A stretch of DNA of 64,000 nt, from contig OZ024872.1 of NCBI GenBank assembly GCA_964017185.1, positions 57,839,817 to 57,903,816 on the forward strand, written 5' to 3'. The position numbers and the translations under genes are program-made. The stretch's first letter is position 1; each line of letters opens with the position of its first letter. This DNA is from Rugalucina vietnamica (taxonomy: Eukaryota; Mollusca; Bivalvia; Lucinida; Lucinidae). Positions 20,546 through 29,885 of this stretch are shown in pieces. The notes below the pieces were generated by a model that saw nothing but the letters and a program-made list of their open reading frames with translations, made no database searches and was not told the DNA's origin.

Positions 20546-21130
20546 TGGATGCTACCCCTTGTCCCAGTTAACTGACAAGTATACCGTTATCATAACCGGA
20601 TGTTTAAAGCATTTACTCCTAGCTATATAAGTAATAAACCAGTAAAGAATGGCCTCTCTGTACTAGACTATTATAAAGTTACAAATGGCTTGAAAACCAA
20701 GGCATACATTGGCGACAACAACTGGCTGGCGTCTTGGTTTCTATTGTAAATCTATTTCCTGAGTATCTTTATTATTTTTGCCATATCATATGTCGTACAT
20801 AATTTAAGTCAAGTATATTCTGAATACGACAGACTTAGGATGTACTCGTGTGTTCGGGTTGTCTGCTCTAAATTTATATGGCCCACTTCACCGAATTTCT
20901 CCGCTTTTCCTTCGGACGTATTTCAGTGTATTTGAAACAGGTCACATCTCACATATACATGTACCTCGTATTTCCATTTTGCTTGTATATGCTCGATTTC
21001 AAATTCTTCTTACAATGTAAATTCTTCAAGCAGTCATTGACTAGTTTTAAAAAAAGACGTAAATGTTCAGAAGGCCCGAATAAAACTGAAGAAGGGCTAA
21101 GGACAAGCGTGTCAGTTTCCTAACCTTAGA
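20546..21130. repeat. Tandem-unit segment C, copy 2, first part
   Basis: Matches 14236-14930, including GGCGACAACAACTG, TTGAAACAGGTCA and a CTTCTTACAATGTAAATTC block. No convincing exon was seen in either copy. Confidence 0.65.
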
Positions 21131-21179
21131 GGTAAAGGATAGTCCATTATCAGTTCCTCAAATGGTAAATCTCCCCTCT

Positions 21180-21185
<6 letters not shown>

Positions 21186-21249
<64 letters not shown>
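21186..21249. repeat. (TC)n microsatellite
   Basis: An uninterrupted run of 32 TC dinucleotides. Confidence 0.97.
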
Positions 21250-21256
<7 letters not shown>

Positions 21257-21350
21257 GAAGTTTATCATATTTTAGCGACAGTGTACAAGAGTCCTACAAA
21301 TTATGAAGAGCTATGCCTTAGACGGAAGGTGCGTATGATATCTGATACTT

Positions 21351-21584
21351 GAGCCGCATCGTGGGAAAACCAACAATGTGGTTTCCGAACAGGTCTGACA
21401 CAAACCGGCCTGTAGAGCTACAGAAACCGGCTAGAAGCTTGAAATTTTGGAGTTAAGTAGAGGAGGAATAGTACTATCCGAGTAGCGAAAACAAAGGCGC
21501 TGATCAGTTTCGCAGTTACTGCGAAGCTGATCTGCGTCTTTGTTTTCGCATATGCAGATTGTTGTTTTTCCCATGAGGCGGCTC
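21351..21584 (-). mobile_element. FB-1 foldback MITE, copy 3
   Basis: Minus orientation, 234 bp, ends GAGCCGCATCGTGGG / CCATGAGGCGGCTC. The palindrome contains a few mismatches. Flanks ACTT and ATTT are an imperfect 4-bp duplication. A poly-T run follows at 21799-21841. Confidence 0.88.
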
Positions 21585-21794
21585 ATTTATTGTCCACCAG
21601 ACTAGCATAGCATTCCGCCAATAAGGCATCAACTGTATAACCTAATATTTCCAAAAATCAACAATGGATAGGACTAAAAAATGAAGTATACGATAGAAAG
21701 AAAGGCGTGAAGACTGCTCGGAATTTTAGAATATTTACATCAAATCTTAAAAGACATGTACATGTACATGCGCTATATCGTTCATGTTTTGTTT

Positions 21795-21843
<49 letters not shown>

Positions 21844-21915
21844 TTTTCCATAAACCTGATTTGGTTTAATTTCTAAGTATGCTGACATGGTCGTCAATAT
21901 ACGATACGCGGGCAC

Positions 21916-22047
21916 TTATCGTGTACTCGTATATGCCATGTTCAGAATCATATTAGGTACATCCCTGTTGAAGTTTAAAACACCAAACAACCTCATCATG
22001 TATTGGAAATACAAAATTCTTTGACTATCTGTGACAAAACGTACTTT
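21916..22047 (-). CDS. Candidate terminal exon, unit 3 (conserved with 15115-15168)
   Basis: After acceptor CCATGCAG the minus strand is open for 43 codons to a stop, starting KVRFVTDSQRILYFQ. The first 14 codons match unit 2 with synonymous and conservative differences. The rest includes MRLFGVLNFNRD and is not alignable. The family was not recognised. Confidence 0.35.
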   Translation of the reverse strand, partial: KVRFVTDSQRILYFQYMMRLFGVLNFNRDVPNMILNMAYTSTR

Positions 22048-22487
22048 CTGCATGGGTTTTGATGTTTTTACAAAATTGAAAGCTTAAAGCAATCAGAACC
22101 AAAGCTCGACCCAAAAACCGAGATAGGAATCATGTACTAATACAAAAAGAAGAAGATATCGTATGGTGTGTGAGCAGCTATTTCTCCGAAAGGTGGTCAC
22201 TCAGGTACACGAACTTATGCCTAGGTTAAACAAATCTCGTCTAGTTTCTTTCATAATCTTCCCTAATTCGCTTTCTCTGAGGCAATCGGTTTGTAAATAA
22301 TAGAATTATAGTCCAACCTGTCTTAAGCAAGGGGCCAATGGAAACACTAAAATTGCTTGCTTAAGACAGGTGCTTGTTTAATAGACGTTACGTTCTAGCA
22401 CTAAGGTGGGTGTCCTAACCAAACAATGTATACAGTCGGAAAGTTCCCGGACTGGTTCATTTCAAAAGATATTTGACGTCAAATCAC

Positions 22488-22870
22488 TATATTTACATTT
22501 TTCTAAAACCTCTTTAGATGAACCATTAGATGTTCATCTGTGTTCTTGACGTCAAAAAACATGAATCTCGCCAATCTGATTGGACGTTGTAAACGTCGAC
22601 GCCGTTCCGCTGTTTGAACACACACTGTGTGTAGATTCTCTGTTTGCTGGTAAATGTGACCGCCTTGGTGATTTTTCAACAAGCGATAGAGAGAAATGAA
22701 TGTAAATATAAGCAATGAATTTAATTTTTCTGTTGTTCATGGAGCTATGAACCGCAGTGGGTCGCTAGCAAAGCTTACATGAACCCCTTCGGGGTTCATT
22801 CACTTTGCACGCGACCCACTGCGGTTCATAACTCCATGAACACCAGAAAAATGAAATTCATTTCTTAAAT
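22488..22870 (-). mobile_element. FB-2 asymmetric snapback element, copy 2 (inverted)
   Basis: Inverted relative to 17997-18426, with the same hairpin arms, the same GACGTC-containing tail and several small deletions. Upstream, 22318-22375 holds a separate short hairpin (CCTGTCTTAAGCAA / TTGCTTAAGACAGG). Confidence 0.8.
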
Positions 22871-23335
22871 GAAATGATTGAAATAGCTTTCATGATTTAT
22901 TCGTTTGTCCTTGAAGATTCACCACGAGGACCGAACAACTAACTAAATGTTGTGAACCACTGCAGAAGATGAGGGCGAGGCACCGGTTTAAGCCCCCCAA
23001 TAATTTATATTACTGATAGCTCCAATACGATACTTCTGTTGTGGTTCTATTTGTTTTGTGTTTTGGAGTAGAATTTTTGTGCTGTTTGAGCCTTATGTAC
23101 GTTTTCATATTTTAGTTAAGTTCGGGTAACTGAGTGGCCGCTCATTGGGGAATAACTGCTCATTCGGCTTACGATATGTTTTCTTGGTATAAGTACCTGT
23201 CATTTTAGTTTTTTCCCACCCATCGGTTTTTGGAGTGGGAGTTTCTTTCTGTTTGCGCAATTTCCTGATCATTGCCTACTTGTACCTTTTTTACATCGAC
23301 GGGTCTGTTTGTTTAAGCACTAAATGAGCCGCCTC
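22871..23335. other. Unit 3 spacer with a dispersed repeat at 23030-23130
   Basis: 23034-23130 (TTGTGGTTCT...GTTAAGTTCGGGTAACT) is related to 27790-27905, where the same sequence sits inside a LINE remnant, so it is a mobile fragment. 23290-23335 is unit sequence matching 15615-15652. No gene was seen. Confidence 0.45.
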
Positions 23336-23559
23336 GTGGGAAAACCAACAATGGGGTTTCCGAACAGGTCCGACACAAACCGGTCTGTACAAGCACAGAA
23401 AAGAGCTAGAAGCTTGAAATTTCGGATTTAAGTTGAAGAGGAATTGTACTATCTGAGTAGCGAAAGCAAAGGCGCTGATCAGCTTCGCGGTTACCGCGAA
23501 GCTGATCTGCGTCTTTGTTTTCGCCTATGCAGATTGTTGGGTTTCTCATGAGGTGGCTC
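23336..23559 (-). mobile_element. FB-1 foldback MITE, copy 4, with paralogous empty site
   Basis: Minus orientation with an intact palindrome. It sits after AAGCACTAAAT in unit 3. The uninterrupted counterpart AAGCACTAAATGG is at about 15641 in unit 2, so the insertion postdates the tandem duplication. Confidence 0.88.
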
Positions 23560-23586
23560 AATTATTTTGAAGAATATGCTACTCAC

Positions 23587-23665
23587 ATCTAGGTTTTGGT
23601 ACAGCATTACATACAACAAATCCAGAAAAAAAGAGAAACAACACCAGATCCTGAAGAACCATCAT
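23587..23665 (-). CDS. Candidate signal-peptide exon, type II, unit 3
   Basis: Minus-strand double ATG (23660-23665), 26 codons beginning MMVLQDLVLFLFFSGFVV, then donor GTGAGT at 23581-23586. The gapless alignment to 15700-15775 has many conservative amino-acid differences. A TATA box lies 63 to 72 bases upstream. This is the best-supported first exon in the cluster; its later exons were not resolved. Confidence 0.5.
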
Positions 23666-23727
23666 GTCTGGGTGCAGTCACTATGTCACAAACAATTGCG
23701 GTTTTGCTTATCTGTTATCGCGCCTTT

Positions 23728-23737
23728 CTTATATAGC
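23728..23737 (-). promoter_or_regulatory. TATA box upstream of the unit 3 signal-peptide exon
   Basis: The minus strand reads GCTATATAAG. The distance to the ATG (about 65 bases) leaves room for a short 5' UTR. The unit 2 counterpart is a weaker CATAAAAAG. Confidence 0.5.
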
Positions 23738-23919
23738 GTCCTGTCTGGTTTCCCTGTTGTCCATAATTAAGTAAGTAAGTAAGTGCAATAAAGATTAATT
23801 AAATGCAAGTGACGAAGAAATTGACTGCAATTGGTGTATGGAAGGAAAATGGTAGTAGTAGTAAAAAGTGGGCTTTTAACGCATGGAAGGAAAACCCGGG
23901 CATGGTGCGTTTTATAAAT

Positions 23920-24123
23920 GAGCCGCGTCATGAGAAAACCAACATTTTGCACATGCGAAAACATAGGCGCGCGTCAGCTTCGCAGTAGCTACACGGATAG
24001 TACAATTCCTTAATTTTCCAAATCCAAAATTTCCAGCCTCTTGCCATCTTCTGTGACTGTACAGTTCGGTTTGTGTCGGACCTGTTCGGGAACCACAGTT
24101 TTGGTTTTCTCGTGATGCGGCTC
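23920..24123 (+). mobile_element. FB-1 foldback MITE, copy 5 (half palindrome lost)
   Basis: Plus orientation with both termini present, but only 204 bp because one arm of the central palindrome is deleted. A-rich simple sequence follows at 24177-24234. Confidence 0.85.
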
Positions 24124-24411
24124 AACTAAGGTCATTTCGTTTGCCACTGCAGCAGTCACTCGATCCATATAGTCATTGAAAAAACAAAAAAAAAACAAAA
24201 AAAAAACAAAAAAAAAAAAAAAAAAAAAAAAAAACGGTCACGGTGTCTGATGGTAAAGATAAATAGTATAGATTGAGTTTCAAATAGTTATATTCTGTGA
24301 TGACTCACCGAAAATTGAAAATTGACATCAGCTTTCCAGAGAAGCATGATTGCAGGGTCTTAAAAGTACAATTAGTAAGATAACCGCTCGCTCTTGAGTA
24401 CTTCGATGATC

Positions 24412-24722
24412 AGGCCACTACGAAAACATGCCCATGCAATACACACAGATTTTTATAGGTGTACAAAATGAAATTTTTCAGCAGATTTTTTTTTTTTTAT
24501 ATTTTTCTTATTTTTGCTCAAAACATAGATTGTGGGTACTCGTTAGAACCACCTCGGCATAGATTGTGGGTACACGTAAGAACCGCCTCGGCGAGGCGGT
24601 TCTAACGAGTACCCACAATCTATGTTTTGGAGCAAAGATAAGAAAAATAGGTATACCCCTGAATATCCCAGTTTTGCTATATATAATAGTGGGGTTCAAG
24701 GGGGTATGTTTTCCTGATGCAT
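24412..24722 (+). mobile_element. FB-3 element, copy 2 (complete)
   Basis: Ends ACGAAAACATGCCC / GGGGGTATGTTTTC. The centre is a palindrome of ACATAGATTGTGGGTAC-type arms around CCGCCTCGGCGAGGCGG, with one arm partly duplicated. Right-half words (GGTATACCCCTG) are shared with 17521, 26488 and 56186. It is non-coding. Confidence 0.8.
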
Positions 24723-25729
24723 TGTTCTGTCATTTGGTGGCGCAAAGAGGTAATAGTGCCTAGAGATCGTAGATGTCCCAATCTTGCAAATGAAAGAATA
24801 ACCCATACCGACATTTTTTCTTTGAAATCTTAAAAAGGTAAAAGTAGACAATGATTAAAGTTATACATTCGGTAAAATCATTAACAGGACTATGTACACG
24901 TGAAAGGCAAGATCCTGTGCCCTTTTTGCAACTTGCATTGCTTTAATCGTGACCCCGATGTGTAACATTGGGCCTTTTATCTAAAAGTAAACAAACAAAT
25001 ACGGTCAGAGATGTTGTGTCATAGAATATTAAATAATAAAAATGAAACCGGAAATGTTTTCATTCTTAAATGATGAATCATAAAAATCATTTAAAATACC
25101 AAATGTTATCTATTATTGTCAAAGTAAAGAAAAAGAGTACAATATTTAGCTGCATTCCATAAAAATAACAGTCCACATCATTTCAGAGGTGTGATGCAGT
25201 TCTTTAAGAGCAGATTATGACCAAAATACTCATGCATTCACTCATTAGTTTGTCTCTAGGTTTCCACTGAAGCTAAATGCCAGTGTTTCCACTAGGTCCC
25301 ACACGGTGATTTTGCTATCAGGAAGAGAGAAATTTGATGCCAAGTAAATAGTTCAAAGGTTATATTTTTGGCTTTTTATTTGTCACCTCAGCCCCAACAG
25401 AGCATAAGAGTGGTAAAAGATATACTACATCAGCGTGTCAGGCTGTGAATTGCCTTAAATGTATAAAAGACCACCTTGGCTTTGACTTTTTAAATACAGA
25501 TTATTGATGAAGTTCAAATATAATTCAAAAGTATCTCGCGTGTTTCTAAATTCATAGAAGCCATATAGAAAGAATGCCAAGCAAAATATATAATATACAG
25601 AATTTTAATGGTTACTCGAAAACCATAGCCGGCAGCGAGTGACCCTTCCACTGAGCTTCATGAAAACTGTCTGACTAGACTGGTTAGCCCATTTGTGACG
25701 TATATACTTGCCCATCATTATCTGGGAGC
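24723..25729. other. About 1 kb with no recognised feature
   Basis: AT-rich DNA with no extended open frame, no repeat match within the window and no splice-flanked exon that could be defended. Confidence 0.4.
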
Positions 25730-25960
25730 ATCAGGGTCGATATTTTTGCGTACTTTCTCTGTGCCTATCCAACATAGGAGGCTTAACCGAGGCATGGTAA
25801 AAAGCATACCACTCGGCGAGGCGGTTCCAACGTGTACCCACAATGTATGTTTTGAAAATATATAATAATGATAAAAAAAAATCCAATGAAATTTTCATTT
25901 TGTTTCTTCCGAAAAAAAATCTCTGTCTATTGATTGCATGGGTACGTTTACGTAATGAGA
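25730..25960 (-). mobile_element. FB-3 element, copy 3 (partial, minus)
   Basis: On the minus strand it starts ACGTACCCATGCAATCAA and runs to the ACATTGTGGGTACACG arm and the CCGCCTCGCCGAG core. The far arm is degraded. Confidence 0.6.
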
Positions 25961-26042
25961 TCCCATCAGTTGTCTTAGGTGAGACCACTGATGGAGAAAA
26001 TCTACAATTCTGAGGGGCATCACTAATCAACATTAACATTCT

Positions 26043-26150
26043 TTGGCGGTTGAATGGGAATCCCTCATGAAAAGAAGTGAAGACAATAGACTCATCTTAT
26101 TATACAAAGGTTTGAAAGGTAAAGCAATGATAGCTACGGATTAATAGGGT
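26043..26150 (+). pseudogene. LINE reverse transcriptase C-terminal fragment
   Basis: The plus strand reads WESLMKRSEDNRLILLYKGL followed by KGKAMIATD and a stop. This is the conserved region after the polymerase core of LINE ORF2 proteins (ESL..RR...LLYK). Truncated on both sides. Confidence 0.65.
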
Positions 26151-26487
26151 AATTAACCCAATATTAATTAACCCCAAGTCTAGGCGCTGCAGAAATCAGC
26201 TACAGATGCTGGTCTCCTTCGTTGTCTTTCACCCACTTTGTGACGATCAAGGACTACTAATAGTCCCTTGTGGGCAATTCTTACTTCGGCGTTTCTGTTT
26301 CGGCAACGTGTTTATGTCTACCGTGAGGCATGATATGCCTAGCTAGCATTAATAATTATGTTGGGCGCAGAGATCATGAGGTTCTGTTGTGATTTATCTG
26401 TATGGCTGTTTGTTCTCTGTCTCGCTGGTGTGCTTGTCATCTTTTTTTTTCAACTGGGAGCATGACTGGCTTTATGTCAACTGAAAC

Positions 26488-26762
26488 AGGAAAACATGTT
26501 CGTGAAATAAATATCCCCTTATACACCAACTTCATATAGTAAAACTGAGGTATGCAGGGGTATACCTATTTTCCTTATTTTTGCTCCAAAACATAGATTG
26601 TGGGTATTCGTTAGAACCGCCTCAGCGAGGCGGGGCGGTTCTAACGTGTGCCCACAATCAATGTTTTGAACAAATATGTAGAAAATATAAAAAAAATTCA
26701 GATGAAAGAACTCATTTTTACAAGTTCAGAAAATTCGATATATTACATAGGCATGTTTTGTA
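26488..26762 (-). mobile_element. FB-3 element, copy 4 (minus)
   Basis: Minus orientation, with palindrome arms ATAGATTGTGGGTATTCG / CGTGTGCCCACAATCAATG around GCCTCAGCGAGGC, and terminal words near AAAACATG at both ends. Confidence 0.72.
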
Positions 26763-26774
26763 ATTTTAAGAAAA

Positions 26775-27051
26775 GGATTATGGATAGAAGACATACTAGA
26801 CTGTTATACAAAAGGTCTTAAGGGTAAAGCCAGAATACCTACAGATGACCTTATCCAGAAGAATAGGCGTTGTATAAATCAACACTCTTTGGCATTTCAA
26901 ATAGCCTCAGTTAGCAAAGAAGTGTACAAGAGTAGTTTTTCCACAGACTTTCAGGGACTGAATGACCTCCCTGATTCTCTTATCTCTTCTGCTAAAATTT
27001 CTGATGACAGTGTGTCAAAGTTCGCATCTCTCGAGACAGCCAGGGACTAAT
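26775..27051 (+). pseudogene. LINE ORF2 C-terminal fragment, frameshifted
   Basis: Coding-like segments in two frames: RHTRLLYK, then after one extra base GLKGKARIPTDDLIQKNRR, then SSAKISDDSVSKFASLETARD and stop. It is from the same protein region as 26043-26150, so it is a second dead LINE copy. Microsatellite-like CTTTCTTT follows near 27190. Confidence 0.72.
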
Positions 27052-27402
27052 TTCTCTCCTGGCGCCCTCTCCTGGCGTGTCACCAGTAAACCATTCAGAT
27101 TCGGATGAAAATTTCACTGGGAGAGAGCTAGACGCCTTGTTTTTCATAATTATGTGATTTTACTTTGGTGGTGTAATGCATTGTCATTTCTTTCTTTCTT
27201 TCTCTTTCTCTATATACTGCCACACGCCCTCGCTGACATTCTAGGCAGGTGCGCTAGCCTGAGCTACAAGGATGTTAATATAAAAAGTAAAAGAACAGCT
27301 GATAGTTAAGATTAAAAGATGATAGCTTAGGGGATGAAAGATGATAGGTTATGATAGTTAAGATGAGATTAAAAGCAGATTAAAAACAAACTACTCAGGA
27401 TC

Positions 27403-28915
27403 TAGGGTCTAGAATGTTGCAGCCCGCTAACTGCAACTTTGAACGCTTCAAGGTTTGGCAGGCTTGCAACGGTTTCAGGCAGGGCGTTCCACTGGACAAC
27501 TGCAAGTGGGAAAAAAGAATACTAGTAATAATCTCTGGATGTGTGCAGTTGTCGAAATGTCATGGAATGGCAGTATCTAGAGATACGGGTGTTTGGCTGA
27601 ATATAATCGGGGAGGGGTAAAGCAACAAGGCCATGGATTATCTTGTAGAAAAGGCATAGACGGGCGTCAGCCCGTCTTTGCTGAAGACTTCTCCAACCCA
27701 AAGTTTCAATCATGTCCGAAACACTAGCCAACCTAACAAAGTTACATGAAACCCATCTCGCAGCTCGGCGCTGCAATTTTTCAACCTGATATGACTTGTC
27801 TTTTGTACTTCTGTGGTGGTTCTTTTTGTTTTATGTCTTGGTGTTTAAAATATTTTTGTGCTGTTGGCGCCTTATGTATGTTTTCATATTTTTAGTTAAG
27901 TTAAGGTAACTAAGGAAGGCATGAACCCAGCGCAAAACGTTAGATCGGATTCCGTATTGGTGTAATTTCCAGATTAATTTGCAATGGTTAACTTTGTCGA
28001 AGGCCTTAGAGAAGTCTAGGAGGATTAAGTCTGTTTGCTTTCCCTTGCTAGCATTCCTTGCAAGGTCCTCGACGAGCATTGTTAATTGGGTCTCGCATGA
28101 CCTCTTTTCACGAAAGCCATGTTGGAGGTCATACAAGAGACTGTGTTCATTCATGTGTTTCACTATCTGGGAGGCCATGATGTGCTCGAGGACCTTGCAG
28201 AGTATGCAGGTAAGGGAGGTAATTTACAGCCTGTGTTTTGTCGCCTTTTTTGAACACTGGGGTCACATAAGCCCGACACAAATCCATGGGGAGTTTTCCA
28301 GTTTCAACAGATCGGTCAAAGATGATCTTTATTATTGGGGAGATCTCATTTCGGAGCTCCTTAAGAATCAATGGTCTGATCTGGTCAGGTCCAGCGGCTT
28401 TGCCTGGTTTGAGGTTACCTAGAAGCTTTGTGATTCCTGCTGTTGAAATCTGGAACCCCGGCATCAAGGGTGCCGAGCCATGGTGACCCCGATGAAACGA
28501 TCCTGGGTTCAACTTACCACAGTCGACCAAAGATTGAACTTTCATGTGTGCTAACCGTGATAAGCTTAAGGGTGACCGACTAGTAAAAACAGACTGAAAC
28601 TGGCCATTCAAGATGTTCGCTTTTTTAGTGTTGTCAGTGATAAGATTATCCTCATGGATGAGAGATGATATCCCACGCTGGTCCTCCTTAGATTTTCCCA
28701 GAAAGGAGAAGAGCCGTTTGCTATCACACTTTGACTCTTCATCCCGCAGTCCAAGAAGGCCCTCAAGGTATACCAGGTAAGAGGCTTTTATCTTGCTCTT
28801 GATTTGTTGCCTAATGGTTATGAAGCTCTTTCTTTTGTCTAGGTCCTGAGTTCTTTTATAAGATGAGTATAGCTTGTCTCGCTTCCTAATGAGTCATTTA
28901 ATTTTATCATATCAG
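27403..28915 (-). pseudogene. Dead LINE (CR1/Jockey-like) reverse transcriptase, minus strand
   Basis: Minus-strand pieces in order. 28915-28610: pre-RT region (SFITIRQQIKSKIKASYLV, SKRLFSFLGKSKEDQRG). 28611-28215: RT start (KPGKAAGPDQIRPLILKEL, AYVTPVFKKGD). 28180-27910: RT core (HGFREKRSCETQL, LILLDFSKAFDKVNH). 27775-27403: C-terminal region (RRAARWVSCNF, ADARLCLFYKIIHGL, NALPETVASLPNLEAFKV) ending at a stop at 27403-27405. The catalytic YxDD segment between core and tail is missing; an unrelated ~130-bp repeat (27776-27905), also at 23030, occupies its place. Frameshifts are present. Clade assignment is inference. Confidence 0.88.
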
Positions 28916-29094
28916 TTCCTGGTTACTATCTTTCTCAAGAGATATTGTATCGGAGAAAAATTTTGAGAAAGAAAGTTAAAGCGGATTCAGGAACATTGCA
29001 TAGACCCACTAGCTCTCTGGTAAGATAGAGTGTATCTATTAAATTTGGCTGCAACTACCTTAATAATTCGGAATGTAGTTGTACCAATCAGGTG
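28916..29094. other. Unassigned stretch before the DNAL1-a promoter-proximal transposon
   Basis: No frame or repeat match was recognised. Confidence 0.35.
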
Positions 29095-29103
29095 CTCTGT
29101 TTG

Positions 29104-29323
29104 GTAACGGGTCGTTTCGGTCGTGAGTCGTTTCGGCCTTGAGTCGTTTCGGCCGTGGGTCGTTTCGGCCTGGGTCGTCACCATGGATTAGCATTGCTGA
29201 TTACAGACACGAGTTTTCACACCTTGTTAATCACCCTTATAATTAGATCACCGACAGCCGGTGCATCACTGAAAAATTTTCCCTTGCAATTGCCGATTGC
29301 TTCATAACTACATGTTTAGTTTA

Positions 29324-29407
<84 letters not shown>

Positions 29408-29816
29408 CATTCATTCACTCATTCTCATTCATTCATCCCCTCAACCCTATCAATCATTTCTATCGCCAGTACTAATCATTAAATGTTAATGGGAACTTCT
29501 TTCCGAGACACTAAGAATATGTGAGGCTGGAACTGTGACTACAATACTTTCAAAACACCCCACATGCATACCTCATGTATATGTCCACGAAAACGCATGT
29601 ACTCAAGAAGATCGATTTATCTTTGAGTTATTACTTACCTGAAGATTTCCATATACTTTGGCCGAAACGACTCAGGGCCGAATCGACTCACCCAGAAAAT
29701 TGGCCGAAACGACCCACCTACCAAGGCCGAAACGACCCACCCCCAAAATTGGCCGAAACGACCCAGGCCGAAACGACTCAGGCCGAAACGACCCAGGGCC
29801 GAAACGACCCGGATTC
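29104..29816. mobile_element. Iterated-TIR element 2 (713 bp), abutting DNAL1-a
   Basis: The left end carries four to five repeats of GTCGTTTCGGCC (29104-29175). The right end carries about seven inverse repeats, GGCCGAAACGAC (29660-29810). Possible target duplication CTCTGTTTG (29095-29103) versus CTGTGTTTA (29817-29825), 7 of 9 matching. A (CTAT)n microsatellite sits inside. The right edge is only 69 bases from the DNAL1-a start codon, so the gene's proximal upstream DNA is transposon. Confidence 0.7.
29325..29407. repeat. (CTAT)n microsatellite
   Basis: About 20 uninterrupted CTAT repeats. Confidence 0.97.
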
Positions 29817-29885
29817 CTGTGTTTACCCACCAGGAGCGCGAAGCAATCCAAACGTTCATAGCGACGAAAAAGCTTCACACGCAAA

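Noticed and set aside
24300-24345. Third type I signal exon (minus strand, reading MLLWKADVNF then GTGAGT)
   Set aside because: Resembles the type I start only over a few codons and lacks a hydrophobic core; treated as chance.
29297-29482. Frame rich in YLSI repeats
   Set aside because: Translation of the (CTAT)n microsatellite.
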